From Mesaphorura yosii (lineage: Eukaryota > Arthropoda > Collembola > Poduromorpha > Tullbergiidae), in assembly GCA_009869945.1 (NCBI GenBank), contig WIXG01000260.1, forward strand, positions 1 to 64,000: a stretch of DNA of 64,000 nucleotides. Direction: 5' to 3'. Within the stretch, counting starts at the first letter, position 1. Each line of letters opens with the position of its first letter. The notes under the pieces were generated by a model. That model did not search any database and was not told the origin of the DNA. It was given only the letters and a program-made list of their open reading frames with translations. Below are positions 22,301 to 35,100 of this stretch, piece by piece. A program made the translations under genes and the position numbers.

Positions 22301-24077
22301 GAATAAATTCAGAAGACGCCGTTCGTCAGCGTCAAGCCACACCAGCACGTCGAGTTCAACCGAACTCTGTGACTCATCGTCGTCCGATCACGAAGACAGC
22401 GGGAGTACCTTCAGCCAGCCGCCGATTTGGGTCGATCCGAGCCAAAGCTTGGCGCTGACGCCAGCGCCGAAGGACGAAGGAGGTGAAGGCCGTGAAGGGG
22501 AAGGAAAGACAGAAATCACGGTCGACGTGAACAGTCTGCCTGTTGAAGTCTCGAATGTGAATGCGAACACGAAGGCAAGATCACGACACGCGTCATCCAC
22601 CAGCGGCTGCGGCACCGGCATGAACCCGACGATTGTGACGGACGACTCGAAGATTGAGGACGAATTAGCAGTCGCGAGGGTTCCCGATCCCGAACTGGAC
22701 AGTCTGCTGTCCAGATTTGCGGACACGCCCGAGAACGGCAACGGAACCCCAAACGCCGACGGTGAAATGCCGTTGACACTGCCGCCAACGCCCAAATGCA
22801 TCGACACAAACGATAGTCAGCATTTTCTCGACGAAATGTCGAAGCTCGGAAAGAGCGACAGCTTCTACGAGAATCTCAGCCAAAGAATATGCGAACTTCA
22901 GTTTCAGAATTTGACGCTTCTTACGACTTGCAACACAACGATCGATAAGGAAAACTCGCTGACCGTTGAAAAAGACTTTGCTCTCAGCCCGTCACCGCTG
23001 CCAAGCCCGATTTCTCCAATCCAGTCGTTTTACCCGCATCAAGACTTCTCAAAGTTGTGTGCGAGTCCGAACATGAAGCATTTGTCGCCTCGTGGCTCAA
23101 TTTCGTCAAACGGCGAAAGCCCGCTGCCGAGAAGTCCACTCAGCCCGAGTCCGGATCCAAACTTTGGCCATCTTTTGTCGGCGGCCCCGAGAAAAAATTC
23201 AAAGTCAAGCGTGTCAAGTTTTGAGTTGAACGACGAGAAGACGGCGGCAGAGAAGGCTCAAGGTCAAACTGGTCAAGCCGAGTCAAGTCAAAGTGAAATT
23301 CCTGAATCTGCGTGGGGAAATAATTTAGCCAAGGACGCTGCTGCTCCAACGCCAAAGCCCTCGTCACCCAAAACGTTACCTCTTTTTGTGACACCGGCCA
23401 CAAATGGCAATGGCAGGCATGGTGCTGATGAAGTGGATGGACAAGATGGCCCAGTTGATAATCTTAATAATGACAGGGAGGTCTCAGGAGAATACTCGCC
23501 ATCGCCGTCGCCAGCTCTCCTCCGCGCAGACACCACCGCATCCGCAAATGGCGGATACTTTGCCATCTCTCCAGAGCGACCGGACTCGCTAGAGCCCAGG
23601 ACTAGCAGTGGATTTTTGACGGCCACGACCGACACGAACACGACGCTCGGAGCCTCGGCGTCCCCTACCGAGTGCAACCAGACGAGTGAAGACGATATCA
23701 ATACAGTAATTCGGGAAAATATCGCCATCCTTCAAAGACTGAAAATGAAACCGGCCTACGGCGACGATACGGGAGACGATTTTGACTATTTTGCATACTA
23801 TTCCAGTGACACGTCGGACGACGACGAAGCTTTTAGAAAGGAAGGGAAGGCGGACGTAGGAAAAGCCGTAGCCGTAAGTAGCCAAAGCCACGCGACCGCA
23901 GTAGCAGTAGCAACAGCGCCGAAACCGAAGACGAGGTCGAGAAGCAACAGCAGCAGCAGCAAAACGTGTGCGAAATGCTCCGTCAAAACCCACAAGCCGA
24001 AGAAACCCTTCAACCCGTTTCCGACGACGAGGAGACCGCGTGTGAAGTCAACCAAGTTTGGTTTGTACGCGAGTTAG
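19378..24077 (+). CDS. TBC1D30: TBC1 domain family member 30, Rab GTPase-activating protein
   Basis: Ten exons, 19378-19465, 19605-19744, 20423-20542, 20757-20973, 21032-21069, 21169-21333, 21420-21496, 21561-21666, 21724-21881 and 21959-24077, join in frame to 1075 aa. The TBC domain spans about residues 45-330. The arginine-finger motif IxxDxxR is I114-D117-R120 (split by an intron) and the glutamine finger is Q154 in GYCQGF. Stretches such as SRWNPAVGYCQGFN, DVFTMHWFLTLF and PFPFPGLEDLR match vertebrate TBC1D30, which stimulates GTP hydrolysis by Rab8 and limits ciliary membrane traffic. The last exon is a 2.1-kb disordered Ser/Pro-rich tail with a His-rich run (HVHGHAHGHSISHGHSN) and clustered SP sites, ending in a basic patch. 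A second His run (residues 30-35) is formed across the first splice. AATAAA lies at 24552-24557. Confidence 0.93.
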
Positions 24078-24551
24078 TGTCTGACACTAGCCAATAGCCA
24101 ATTAGTCAATGGAGCCAGGCACTTGACTGGAGATTTAATGCGCAAATTGTTAGATTAGCCGATTAGTGATTAGCTGAATGTTTAGCTCAATGAGTATTCA
24201 ACTTTGACTCTCGTATTTCTTCGTTGTTTCAATTTAATTACAAGTTAACTGAGAGTACGCGTACGGTGACATTCTAGTCTTAATTCACGCTGTACTGAGT
24301 CTGTATTCACGTATTTTAAGAATTCTTTGAAATGTTAAACTTTTTCATCACAAATTCGCCAAATTCTTGGAACTTGAAATGAAACTCGACTTGTCTGTTA
24401 TTCCGAACGTGAAAGCGCACGCCATGCCATTTGTTATGATTCGATTCTTTGTATTTAAAACCGCTTCTAAAAGAAGTTGCATACTTTTGCGTGAGTCCAT
24501 GTCATAATTGTGAAATTGTGATCTGGCACGGCGGCCGAAATCGAAACCGGA

Positions 24552-24557
24552 AATAAA
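24552..24557 (+). terminator. Poly(A) signal of TBC1D30
   Basis: AATAAA 475 nt past the stop and 390 nt before the IFT88 start codon. Confidence 0.6.
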
Positions 24558-24734
24558 ATACTGTTACGTTATCATCGCAGTTAATCAATACGCATTTTGG
24601 TTCACAAATTGCACACGGTCATTTTCTTTTCAGTCGTTTCTTCCTTTATGCATGCAAGTGACGGTCAAAGTCCAAAGCCTGTGCTTGCGTTTCGGGAGCG
24701 GGACTCGTTTCACTTGGCAGTCGTGTTTTGCATC

Positions 24735-24748
24735 GTTGCCAGGATACC
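24735..24748 (+). promoter_or_regulatory. Candidate X-box (RFX site) upstream of IFT88
   Basis: The sequence GTTGCCAGGATACC lies 198 nt before the IFT88 ATG. The ciliary X-box consensus is GTHNYYATRRNAAC. The left half-site is perfect and the spacer and right half differ at two positions. RFX factors drive IFT genes through such sites close to the start in worms and flies. Confidence 0.45.
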
Positions 24749-24945
24749 GAAAAGGCCAACATTTGGCCCAATGTCCAACGCAGACAATGCAGTATTGTCC
24801 ATGTCCAGAGATCGGACGATTTTAGCCTAACATTTTCCTGGACAGCGATTTTGGGATTTTACGGCAACAATCCTGATTTGTTCTGCTTAGTGAGTAATTT
24901 CAGTAATTTCTTGTTTAACTGAGCGGATACAGCGCGTCCATCAAA

Positions 24946-27900
24946 ATGATTCATTCTGCTACCGTCGCTTCGGATGACGAGGAGCTGTACTCGGGCTACA
25001 ATGACTACCCATCAGCACTCAAAACGGACGACCTGGAATTCGACGAGAATTTCCAGAAAACAGCGAGGCTGATGACGGGTCGACGCCCAACGGTAAGTAA
25101 ATGCTTCTAGACAGCTGGCCAACTGGCCCTACTCACACTGTTTATGGTGGCGTCATGTTTTTTGAAGGCTCTTCCTTCACGCGGGAGGACCTCAGCTGGG
25201 TTGCAGGGATTTCCGGCCACGCTTGGGACTGCTGCAGGCGTAATTACACAAAAGTCAATAATAACCTTTGAATCCATTAAGAATATTAAAAATTCTCTTT
25301 TCATTCTTGCAGTTCACAAGATTGGAAACTGCTCGAAGCGGAGCCATGACTCGTGGCGGCACTGGTCGCCTCATGACCGGACAAGTTGAAGGAAACAGGC
25401 CAATGACCGCGGTCCGTGGCGCAGGCTACACAGCAAGTTCACGGGGTCAAGTTTTTGACCCACTGAATCAAGGATCAAAGTCTGCGACGCCGAGCATTGA
25501 GCTGAAGCCTGAAGACACGCCAGAAGAGAAGATAAAACAACTTGAGGAGAAGATTAACCAGCTGATCGAAGACTCGGCGATGGCTGGACTCAAGGGAGAT
25601 GTGAAGAAAGCGCTGCAGCTGGCGAAGGACTCGGCGAGTAAAGAAAAGTCGTTGATGAAGCTGAAGGAGCAGGCTGGAGTCAATGAAGGGCACGATTGGG
25701 ACATTACTTTCTCGGTAAGGAAGAGGAGTCGTTAGTTAACTAACAGACCGAGGTGCCACACTGATTACTGACAAATTTCTACTGCTTGCTTAAAGGTGCT
25801 GTTCAACTTAGCGACCCAGTACGAGGCGTGTGAAATGTTCACGGAGGCTCTGAGCACTTATCACTCAATCGCGAAGAACAAATTCCTGGTGCACGGAGCC
25901 AAAGTGAAGATAAACATGGGCAACATTTACTACAAGCAAAATAACTCGACAAAGGCAATCAAAATGTACCGAATGGCGATGGACCAGCTGGCAAGTTCGA
26001 ATCGGGACTTAAGGTTCAGATTAAATACATTAAGGGGGTCACACTCAAGCGTTGATGTCTTGATTATTGTGTTGATTTCCTCGGGTAGATTGAAGTTGAT
26101 GCACAATATGGGCCTCATTTTTCTTCGGATTGGACATTCAAACGACGCGGTTGCCAGTTTCGAGTACATCATGTCGGAGAAACCCAGTTTTAAGACTGGG
26201 CTTCATCTCGTCGTTGCGAATTACATGACCAATGATCCCGACAAGACAAAGAAGGCGTTCCAGGATTTGTTAGAGGTTCCAATCGAGCATGAGGACGAAG
26301 AGGATAAGTACACGACAGTATCGGTAAGCAAATTTTCTGTCTCTACGTCCAAGACGACTTTAATTGCGTTGCAGACTTTAATTGTACATTTCCACACTTT
26401 TCAGGACGATCCAGTCTCTCAGCTTCTCGTTGAGGTGCTGAAGAATGATAAACTTCGCAAGCTCGAGAAAGAACGCAAGCTTTATGGCGAACGATGCATT
26501 TTATCAGCAGCGCGGCTGATTGCGCCAATGGTTGAGGATACATTCGCCGATGGCTATCATTGGGTGACGGAGACCATCAAGAGCTCCAAGCACGCGCCAC
26601 TGGCACACGCATTGGAAGTAAGTCTAAGTCCGCCAAATATTGTCGTGAAGTTTCGAAATTCAATTCGATTTCTTTATCATCACAGATAAGCAAGGCGCTC
26701 GTATTCCTCAAACAACGCGAGCTTGGCGAAGCAGTTGAAATTCTGAAGTCGTTCGAGAAGAAGGAGACAAAAGTTGCAACGGCGGCAGCTACGAATTTGT
26801 CGTTTATGTTTTTCCTGGTAAAATAATTTAAAGCTTAATTATTCTAAACACTAAGCGCGTTCTTGAATTACACGTAAATTACACGTAAATTGCAGCAAGG
26901 CGAACTCAGTCAAGCCGAAAAGTACGGTGAAATTGCAAAGAATGCCGATTTCTACAACTCCTCAGCATTCGTCAATCTTGGGAATTGCATGGTGGCTCGT
27001 GGAGACCTTGAACACGCTCGGCAACTTTACTTGGAGGCGATCGAGGCGGATTCTTCCTGCGTCGAAGCTCTCTACAACCTCGGGCTCACAAGCCAGCAGC
27101 TGAAGTTCTACGAGGAGGGACTGGAGTACTTTCAGAAGGTCGGGATGCTCATGCGGAATCATGCCCATGTGAATTATCAGCTGGGAAGAACGCACGAGCT
27201 GATGGGAGCGATTGAAGTGGCATCTGAATGGTATTTGAAGGCGCTCGCGTTGGTCCCGACAGATCCGGGAATCTTGAAGAAGCTGGGCGACATGGCGGAC
27301 TTGAGCGGAGACAAGCAGCAGGCTTATCAGTACTATATGGACGTAAGATAGCATTAAACCTTAACCTGACCAATTAATTGCAACATACGTAGCCTAACTA
27401 ACCCAAATTAATCGTATATCGTGCAGTGCTACAAACACGACCCGTCCGACATTGAAGTTATTGAGTGGGTTGCTGGCTACCTCATCGACATGAAGCTCCC
27501 GGAACGCGCCATTCCATTCTACGAACGGGGAGCCGTGCTGCAGCCAAACGACGTGCGCTGGCCCATGATGACGGCCGCCTGCCACCGCAAAGTGGGGAAC
27601 TATACGCAGGCGATCGAAGAGTACCAGGGCGTATACAAGAAAGATCCGGATAACATCGTGGCTCTGCAGCAGCTTGTGCGCCTGGCGAAGGACATGGGCA
27701 TCAAGGAGGCGCGTCAGTACGCAGAAGAGCTCATGAAACTCGAGAGGAGCCTGGAGAAAGAGTCGGCGAGACTTGGCTCGGGTTCGGGCCCCTTTGGATC
27801 GAACGACGATCGGCTGTCGACTGGTTCCAGTGGACGGCCCGTCACAAACAAGAGCATGGAGGCGGAGAACTTTGAGGACGACGGGTCTCCAGCATTCACG

Positions 27901-28047
27901 GTGAGGAACAATTCCTTCGGGCTCGGCGCTGAGTCATTCGAGACGGATGCAGCCAGACCAGCTTTGTCGGGTCGCCCCAAAACAGCAAAACCGGAACTAG
28001 ACGATCTTTTCGATGATGTTGAGCCGATTGTGTTGCCCACCGAATAA
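24946..28047 (+). CDS. IFT88: Intraflagellar transport protein 88 (IFT-B core, TPR protein)
   Basis: Nine exons, 24946-25092, 25168-25239, 25313-25714, 25796-26013, 26089-26323, 26405-26617, 26686-26817, 26896-27342 and 27427-28047, give 828 aa, against 824-833 in human. The N-terminus ELYSGYNDY is the IFT88 signature and is followed by the conserved TGRRP and MTRGGTGRLMTG segments. Tetratricopeptide repeats fill about residues 190-720 (ALSTYHSIAKNK, INMGNIYYKQ, ALYNLGLTSQQL). The acidic, disordered C-terminus ends DDVEPIVLPTE. IFT88 is a scaffold of the IFT-B train that carries cargo to the ciliary tip, so this organism makes at least sensory cilia. No exon is missing or broken. It is tail to tail with the chitin-binding protein gene, only 96 bp between stop codons. 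Confidence 0.96.
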
Positions 28048-28081
28048 GTATTTAATTAAGTAAATTAAGTTACTTCTTGCC

Positions 28082-28087
28082 TTTATT
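28082..28087 (-). terminator. Poly(A) signal of the chitin-binding protein gene
   Basis: TTTATT on + (AATAAA on -), 57 nt past the minus-strand stop and only 35 nt after the IFT88 stop. Confidence 0.6.
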
Positions 28088-28135
28088 AAATTTGGCATAT
28101 GTTTAATTGCACGCACATGAATCGAATCGTCGACA

Positions 28136-28141
28136 AAATAA
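28136..28141 (+). terminator. Poly(A) signal of IFT88
   Basis: AATAAA 89 nt after the stop. Cleavage 10-30 nt later would fall inside the coding exon of the opposing gene. Confidence 0.6.
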
Positions 28142-28143
28142 AT

Positions 28144-29497
28144 TCACCTTGGAGGCTTGTTTTTTGAATAAATCTGGAGTCTTGACGTTGCAAAGTCTAA
28201 AATGACTGCCAGCGTCGTTTCGTCGTCCTTGAACGGATTTCCGATGCTGTTGACGACGTTCGAGCCGGGATCCTTGCTTCTGAACCCAAACCAGACTTTG
28301 GGGTTCGGATTTGGTGCTCTGTTCGTCGGCGGAGGACGCAGGCGGTTTCTCATGTTTGGGAGGTCAATGTCATGAAATTCTCCTGACGGCAGGCTCGCGA
28401 GGCTATCGAGCAAATTTATCCCGATTGGCTCGTCGTCGTCGGGCTCTGCATTCGAGTAGTCAAATTCCGAGTAGTTGATCTTTGAACGCGAATTCCGGGA
28501 ATTGTGTGAATAGTTCTTTGGGCTCGAATCGACAGGAATAAAGATGTCAATGTCGTTCTGCGTTATCGCATTTACGTCAGCTGCTGCGTGCCCGTCGTCT
28601 AAAGAGTAGTCGTCACTGTCTTTGTTTGGGGCAGGAACCCCTGCTAAGAAATCTTCTCCCGATTCTCCAGCGTCGAAGGAGCCGGAGACTGCGACCGGAT
28701 CGGCGTCTTCTGTTTCCATCTCCTCCTGAAGCACAAATAATATCAATTAATTATCGATAACTATAATTACTCATAAATGAAGGGAAGAATAAAATCGGCT
28801 TACCAAAAAGTGAGTCGAAGTTCTGCCAGTCGTTGTAGCCGTTCCCGCCGCATGTATTTTTGAAATCAGCCCCAAATCAGCAGCGCAAATCGGCCGCATT
28901 CTTGAGCTGATGCTCTCTGGATTCACGCACTTTGAGAGGGGTGGATAGAAAATCGTTCCTCCGACGCAGTTTAACGAAAAGAGCTGATAATCCGCTCCGA
29001 ATTTGATACAGTTGTAGAATTTCCCACAGTTGATTGGATTTTCCAAGTAGCCAGCCCTTGAACACTTCACGATTGTTGTATGGACTGTCGAGAGCTACGA
29101 AATACGAATACGAATAAGAAATTTTAATTTATCTTTACAGCGCGCAGGGGCACAACTTAAAACTTACGCCGTGCGGAGCGTCGACCGAGTCTCCAGTATT
29201 TTCGCGCTCCCTCGTTGTGGAAAACGAGTAGATTTCATTTTGTCGATGCAAAACAGCAGATTGGCTACCGCCGCCGTTGGAGTCGGAGTTGGTAGCGTAC
29301 ACAGGATTCGTGATTCGCGATTCGAAGTTTGTCCGATGCAGAATTTTTCGGTTGATTCCCTCCCAGGGATCGCTGATGCTCACTCCAGCAGCATCAGCAA
29401 CGGGCTGCGGACCACCGTGGGCCCGCGGGTATGGAACCAGAAAGGCGGTGGCGGCGATAACGAATTGCAAAAGCCGAGTTGTTGAGCACAATTCCAT
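28144..29497 (-). CDS. Secreted protein with a type-2 chitin-binding (peritrophin A) domain
   Basis: Exons 29497-29168, 29094-28804 and 28725-28144, all phase 0, give 400 aa. Residues 1-27 form a signal peptide (LLQFVIAATAFLVPYPRAHG). The second exon holds a complete six-cysteine peritrophin-A domain (about residues 120-180: KCSRAGYLENPINCGKFYNC, then C-Cys spacing to LNCVGG, SKCVNP and PICAADL), the fold that binds chitin in cuticle and gut lining. The third exon is acidic and disordered (Asp/Ser-rich), with Pro/Asn repeats (APNPNPKVWFGF) near the end. The aromatic YNC and FYPP positions typical of the family are present. Likely a cuticular or peritrophic matrix protein. A single chitin-binding domain with long flanks is common in arthropods. 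Exact role unknown. Confidence 0.85.
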
Positions 29498-32116
29498 TTT
29501 GTTTCACTTCACTGTATTTGCAAATTCGCAAACTGAAATCCTTTCACGTGCGTGCATGCGTGTGCAACACAAATAAAACCTTATCAGTGACCGTCAGTTT
29601 CGGGCTAGCGGATGTGGTCCTGGAAAATTCTACAGCATAGCAGCCGACGGCCGACATGAGGTTGACATTAGACGGGCAAGATTCGCGAGTCCCGTTTCTG
29701 TGAATTGTAAATTCAAAAACTGTCTTTTATAAAGTGCATGCGCCGTGGACTGATAAGCAGTTTCCGTTCACACACTCAATGTTGAGACGAAAACAAGATA
29801 CGTTGCAGCAAGCTGAAGTCGGCAGTCATTATCAACGGCCGAAGCGCGTGTAAACTGACTAGCTGACCTCAAGTGCATTCAAAATCACAAGAGGGACCTG
29901 TATTTCTACGACTTCCGCTTGGAGTCGAGTCGAAGTCATTCACCATTTGACCAATCGAAAAATCATCGGCATTTCCCGTTTCAAGGCGCAAAGGCGGCAG
30001 AGTTCAAGTTTCATGTCCACTTTTACACTTGACGTGAAGGGTGAAAAGGTTTCATGAGTTCAATCCACCGGTAGCTTGACCGAGCCACGAGCCTCCGAAT
30101 ATTTCTGATGGGTGATTCTTGGAAGTCGTGCCGCGGTAAAACGCTAAAATGCTAAAAGTAGAAATGGTTAATTCAGCGTGCCGTGCCGTATCCATGTGAC
30201 GCTCTTACTTTAGCATTGAAAACGAACGAATATGAATGCGTAGCAGTCGAAGTCGCAAGCGAAAGACACTCAAAGGTAAACTTGTCAGAATGACATCAAA
30301 TAAAAAGGAGTCGAGCTTGTAATCATCTGCAGCACGCGACACGCGAACAGCGAGTACGGAAAGAAAGACTCAAGACCATCACACTGAACACGAAGTAATT
30401 GGCGAATGCCAATACCAATACAATAAAGTAAATTGCACTCACTGCTCGCCTGCACGGAATGAAAGAGCATCACATTTCAGGTACTTCAATTCACCTGCGC
30501 TGCGCTCAAATACATTTTTACTTTCTCCACAGAAAACCACAACCCGGTCTCAAATTCCCGTACGCGTAGACGCGTACGCAGTTCGCTCACAGAAGAATAC
30601 TTCGACCAGTATTTTGACGGTTGCGGCCCTTCAAACAACAATTCAGCAAATCAGTAGTACGTGTTTCCAATTCGCCTTTGCATTCGCGGAATTCCAAAGC
30701 CAAAGCCAAAGCCGAAACGTGAGTGAGCGTGGACTTGTTGTGTCTTTATTCAGTGTTACGGGTGCTCAAAGCCTTTTCCCTTTGTTCCGATTAAACAATG
30801 GAGTTGGGAGTTTTCTAATTCAAATCGGAACCAAACCAAACCAAATCAGGTAAGTGGAACAGGGAATTTGCTACTTGCGAGCCGCCGCTACGACAGAATG
30901 CGCAATTGGCAGCTAATGACTAATAGCTAATTAAGTGCACTTTGTGCTTGCTTACATTGGCGTGCTCATATTCGCGCACTAAAACAAAGCCTGAGTGATT
31001 TAGGACGCAATTGGGCTAATTTATTACCATTCTTAGTTGAGTCACAAGATCGTGATCGCTTTTTATTCGAAATTTGAGCATCGAAAGTGTTCCATGCACT
31101 TCATGACTAATTCATCGTGATCGCGCGTAGTGTGATGGAGGTCTAGACCTTTCAGAGCGGCCATAACGTCCAAGCCACTCGTCCTCGTTAAATACGCAAT
31201 CAGCATTTATTGATTTAACATTGGCCCCATTTCCTGCCCGACAGGCGCCGTTTTTGAGGGTGATCGTAAATTGCAAATTTCAAATCGCAAATGAATGCCA
31301 AAAACATTGTGAGTGCGTTTCTTTCACGGAAAATGTAAATAGGATCTTGATGCCCGTGCCTTGCCTTTTGTTGTGTGGTGCGTGTCCGTCCATCAGCCTA
31401 ATAAGTCCATCAGACCCACTGCTGCGAGCCTAATGAAGCGACCGGCGTGGCGCGCGCGGTGAAAGAACAAATTGCTGGTCATAAATCACTTTCTTCGTGA
31501 ATGTGAAAGTGAATCCGATGCAGGAAATAAATCTCGTGTTTTCGAGTCGAAAAGCAAACGCATACGCGTTCTTTGTTTGATTCGGACCGGGTTTGGTTGG
31601 TGATTTGGGGCAGTGAGTCAGTACAACTTGCAACACAAAAGCTAAGCAGCAGCTGGCTGACCGACGGACACAATTTCTAAGAAATGATTACAATTTTGCA
31701 ATTTGCGTATAGAAAATCGTGTCAAGAGTGCAGCGGGAAACCATGTTTTGTGTTTGTGTATTCGAATGTCAAATCTCGAGAGTAACTGAACTTGAGGACC
31801 ACGCCGCCAAGGTATCAAAGCAGTCAAAGCCAACTGACACACTTTTCTTTTACTTCGCACTTCGGCACGGCCGTAATAATCGTAACTGTGATTAACTGCA
31901 ACATTTTTTTTACTGTTGTTCTTGCTGTACTGCTTCCAGGTTCTTCGTAGTTTGTGATTCGTGATACATGATGTACCCGTGCCACCTTCGCCAACGCCAA
32001 CGCCCACGCCAACACAATTCGCAATTCGTTTCATGATAATTTGAAACTGTGGTTAAGAACGCAAGAATTCGCAAGTCGGAAGTCGGAAGTCGCAGAAAAA
32101 AAGCACAGCCCACAGA
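29498..32116. other. Intergenic region between divergent genes (chitin-binding protein and KIF17)
   Basis: 2.6 kb without supported coding sequence, head to head, so it must hold both promoters. The only structure noted is a 20-bp near-palindrome at 30559-30578 with two ACGCGT motifs. A simple run of CCAAAG units is at ~30697-30715. Confidence 0.5.
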
Positions 32117-35100
32117 ATGTCGTCCGAGACGGTAAAAGTCATTGTCCGTTGCCGGCCCATGAATGATCGTGAAAAGGGGCTCCAGTCAAAGGTAAGTATG
32201 GCCATTTCAAACGTAAGATCGTAAATAGTTCAAAACTTTTGACATTTCACACCTTTTTTCGTTTAACGCATCATTCCCTGCTAAAAGCGGAACTTTTTAA
32301 GTGCAAAACTTTCAGATCCGGGTTGAGTAAACTGAAAATGGCCTGGCTAGGTACTCGTTTTATTCGCAATTCGCTGATTGGCCGTTAAATCCAAAGTGCG
32401 CCTTCAGTGAACGATGAAACCTGCATATGGTTTATATCTTCTTGACAAGAAGTCAAACGAATAAATGGTCGAAAGGGGCAACATGAGACTTTGCAAATTT
32501 GGGCTTCCGTTTTTTCAGCCGCGGCCCCCGCATTTGAATTGATTAACGATCGGCCATCACGATTCAATCACGAGTCTTGAAGATGAATCACGGCATCGTC
32601 AGGAAAGTGGAAACCCGTACTCATGTCTCATATGCTTTGTATTCTTGTGATTCCAGTGCGTCGTGTTCATGGACTCGGGCCAATGTCAGTGCTCCATTGT
32701 CAACCCCAACGACGGGTCCGCCCCACAAAAGCAGTTTAGCTTCGACGGAGTTTACTACATCGACTCGACTACGGAGTGCATCTACAATGAAATTACGTAC
32801 CCGCTCGTGGAGGTAAGGGCGATGTGCGACGTTATTTATTCATCAATATACGCGGATAAGAGCATGCAAATGAAAAGTGATGGCACAGCACAAAAGAAAA
32901 CCTTGCAATTTGCAAGATGTCGGTCGGCTGCTCGTTTGTTCGCGACAGTTCACATCCGGGCTTTTAGCTCAATTAAACTTGAAAGTAATTGTCAAGTTCA
33001 AAGTTATTCAGACACAAGACCCAAAACGCAATGATGGCTTTCAAGCTTTTATCTTCTTATCATCCACGTGGCGGAAGTTTTGACCGTTTTGTCACATTGA
33101 CCATGAGTTTAATATTTTGCCATACAAAGTTTTCAAGTTCGCACTGTTTTTCTCGTGTAGGGCGTCCTCGAAGGCTACAACGCGACCGTCTTTGCATACG
33201 GGCAGACGGGCTGCGGGAAGAGCTTCACGATGCAGGGGCTCGCCACCTCGCAGCCCCACAAAGGCATCATTCCTCGGGCGTTTGAGCACATTTTCGAGGC
33301 GATCGCGACGTCCGAGAATGTTAAGTACCTTGTCCACGCGGCGTACCTGGAAATTTATAACGAGGACATTCGAGACCTGCTCGGCTCCGACGTCAAGAAG
33401 AGGCTGGACCTGAAGGAGCATCCGGACAAGGGCGTCTACGTCTCGGGTGAGTTTCCTACATTGCACCGCACCGCCTTTCCTTTCCTTTCCTTTCATTTAA
33501 ACATTTACAAAATTACGACCACGACCGCCTATCGATTTTCGTGGACGTGGACATGACTACGACTGCTATTAAAGTAGTAGTCAAGAACTTGTTTCGTTGC
33601 GCATTAAAAATGCACGAGTTTTTTCAATGTAAACTCACTTCAGTTAACTGCTTGCTCTATTCTGTATTGATGGAGCAATACTTCTCGAAATTTCGCCTGT
33701 CATGCAAGCAATGTCACACGGGCGTCATCGTCGTCATCGTCATATTATTTTGAAGGAAACACGAAGCCGAGGCACTCGCACACGGGCGGAATTATGAATA
33801 TTCCATTAGGTCGCGTTGACCTTCAGCTAACGGTAGCATAGCTGAGTTATTGATAAAGGTAGCTCGATCGTAAATACCAATAAACTTGCGGCAGGCAGGC
33901 GGACGGGCGAAAGCATTCCGCTTCCGTCGTTCCACAGTCTTTTCTTCCTGTAAGCAAACACAATTTCGCAAATGGTAAAATCTATTGTGCAAAATATTTT
34001 CATTTTTGGAAACCGATCGATGCAGTTTATTTGCTTACGTACTGAAGCTTGGACTGAAACTGGAAACCATGACTAAATTACGGCCTTGGTGACTAGCTAG
34101 CTGGCTGGTTGTTGTCCGTGTCCTGTGTCGATGACGCTGATGGCTGGGATGGGACAATGGCCAATGCCAATGCAATTTCGTAATTTTCACTTGTCCGGGT
34201 TGGACAATGAACGATGGCCACGACAACAACCAAACCTTCCCCGGTACCGACACGACTGATTGCAAAGAATTGACGAAGGCCCGTCAAATATTAAGCAAGA
34301 GCAAGTGAAGGGCAGGGTGAACTTTCAATTCAATGCGATTAAGATTACTTGACTTGATTGCTGTTAATCATTCTGGAATCTTCCGACAGCAGAATTTTTC
34401 TTTATTGATCTCCGACATTGATGCAATCGCTCACGATCGAACTTAACTTCGTCTTTCAGCTTTCATATTTCGATTCTTTTGCAATTTGACCTTCAGCTTA
34501 ACTTTACTCGTTGATTTCTTCATCTTCTTCGCCTTACCGAATTCTTGCTTGACATATCGCTTTTTCTTTGTTGACGCGATGTCACTTATTTTGATGCACT
34601 TACGCCTTCTTTCCAGAATTGTCCCAGCATCCCGTCCACAACGTGGAAGACTGCGAGAAACTCATGGCCACTGGCTGGAAGAATCGATCTGTCGGGGCCA
34701 CGCTGATGAATGCTGACAGCTCGAGATCGCACTCCATTTTTACGATACAGATTGAGATGATGGGCGAAGATGAGCACATTAAGATTGGAAAGCTGCATCT
34801 CGTCGATCTGGCTGGGAGTGAAAAGATATCCAAGACAGGTAACCGCATGCTGCACGGAGAAGCTAGAACCTATAAAATCTCACTGCGTTTGACGCTTTCA
34901 GGAGCGTCCGGCGACCGGCTTAAAGAAGCGACAAAAATAAATCTTTCTTTATCCGCCCTGGGAAATGTGATTTCGGCCCTCGTCGATGGCAAATCCAAAC
35001 ACATTCCTTATCGTGACAGCAAACTGACAAGACTACTTCAGGTAAATTAATTTAATATGTCATTTTAACTTTAAAAACTTTAAATGAGCTTCCAATTGTT

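Noticed and set aside
32027-32040. X-box-like sequence upstream of KIF17 (gtttcatgataatt)
   Set aside because: One base short in the left half-site and wrong at the last position; too weak to call.
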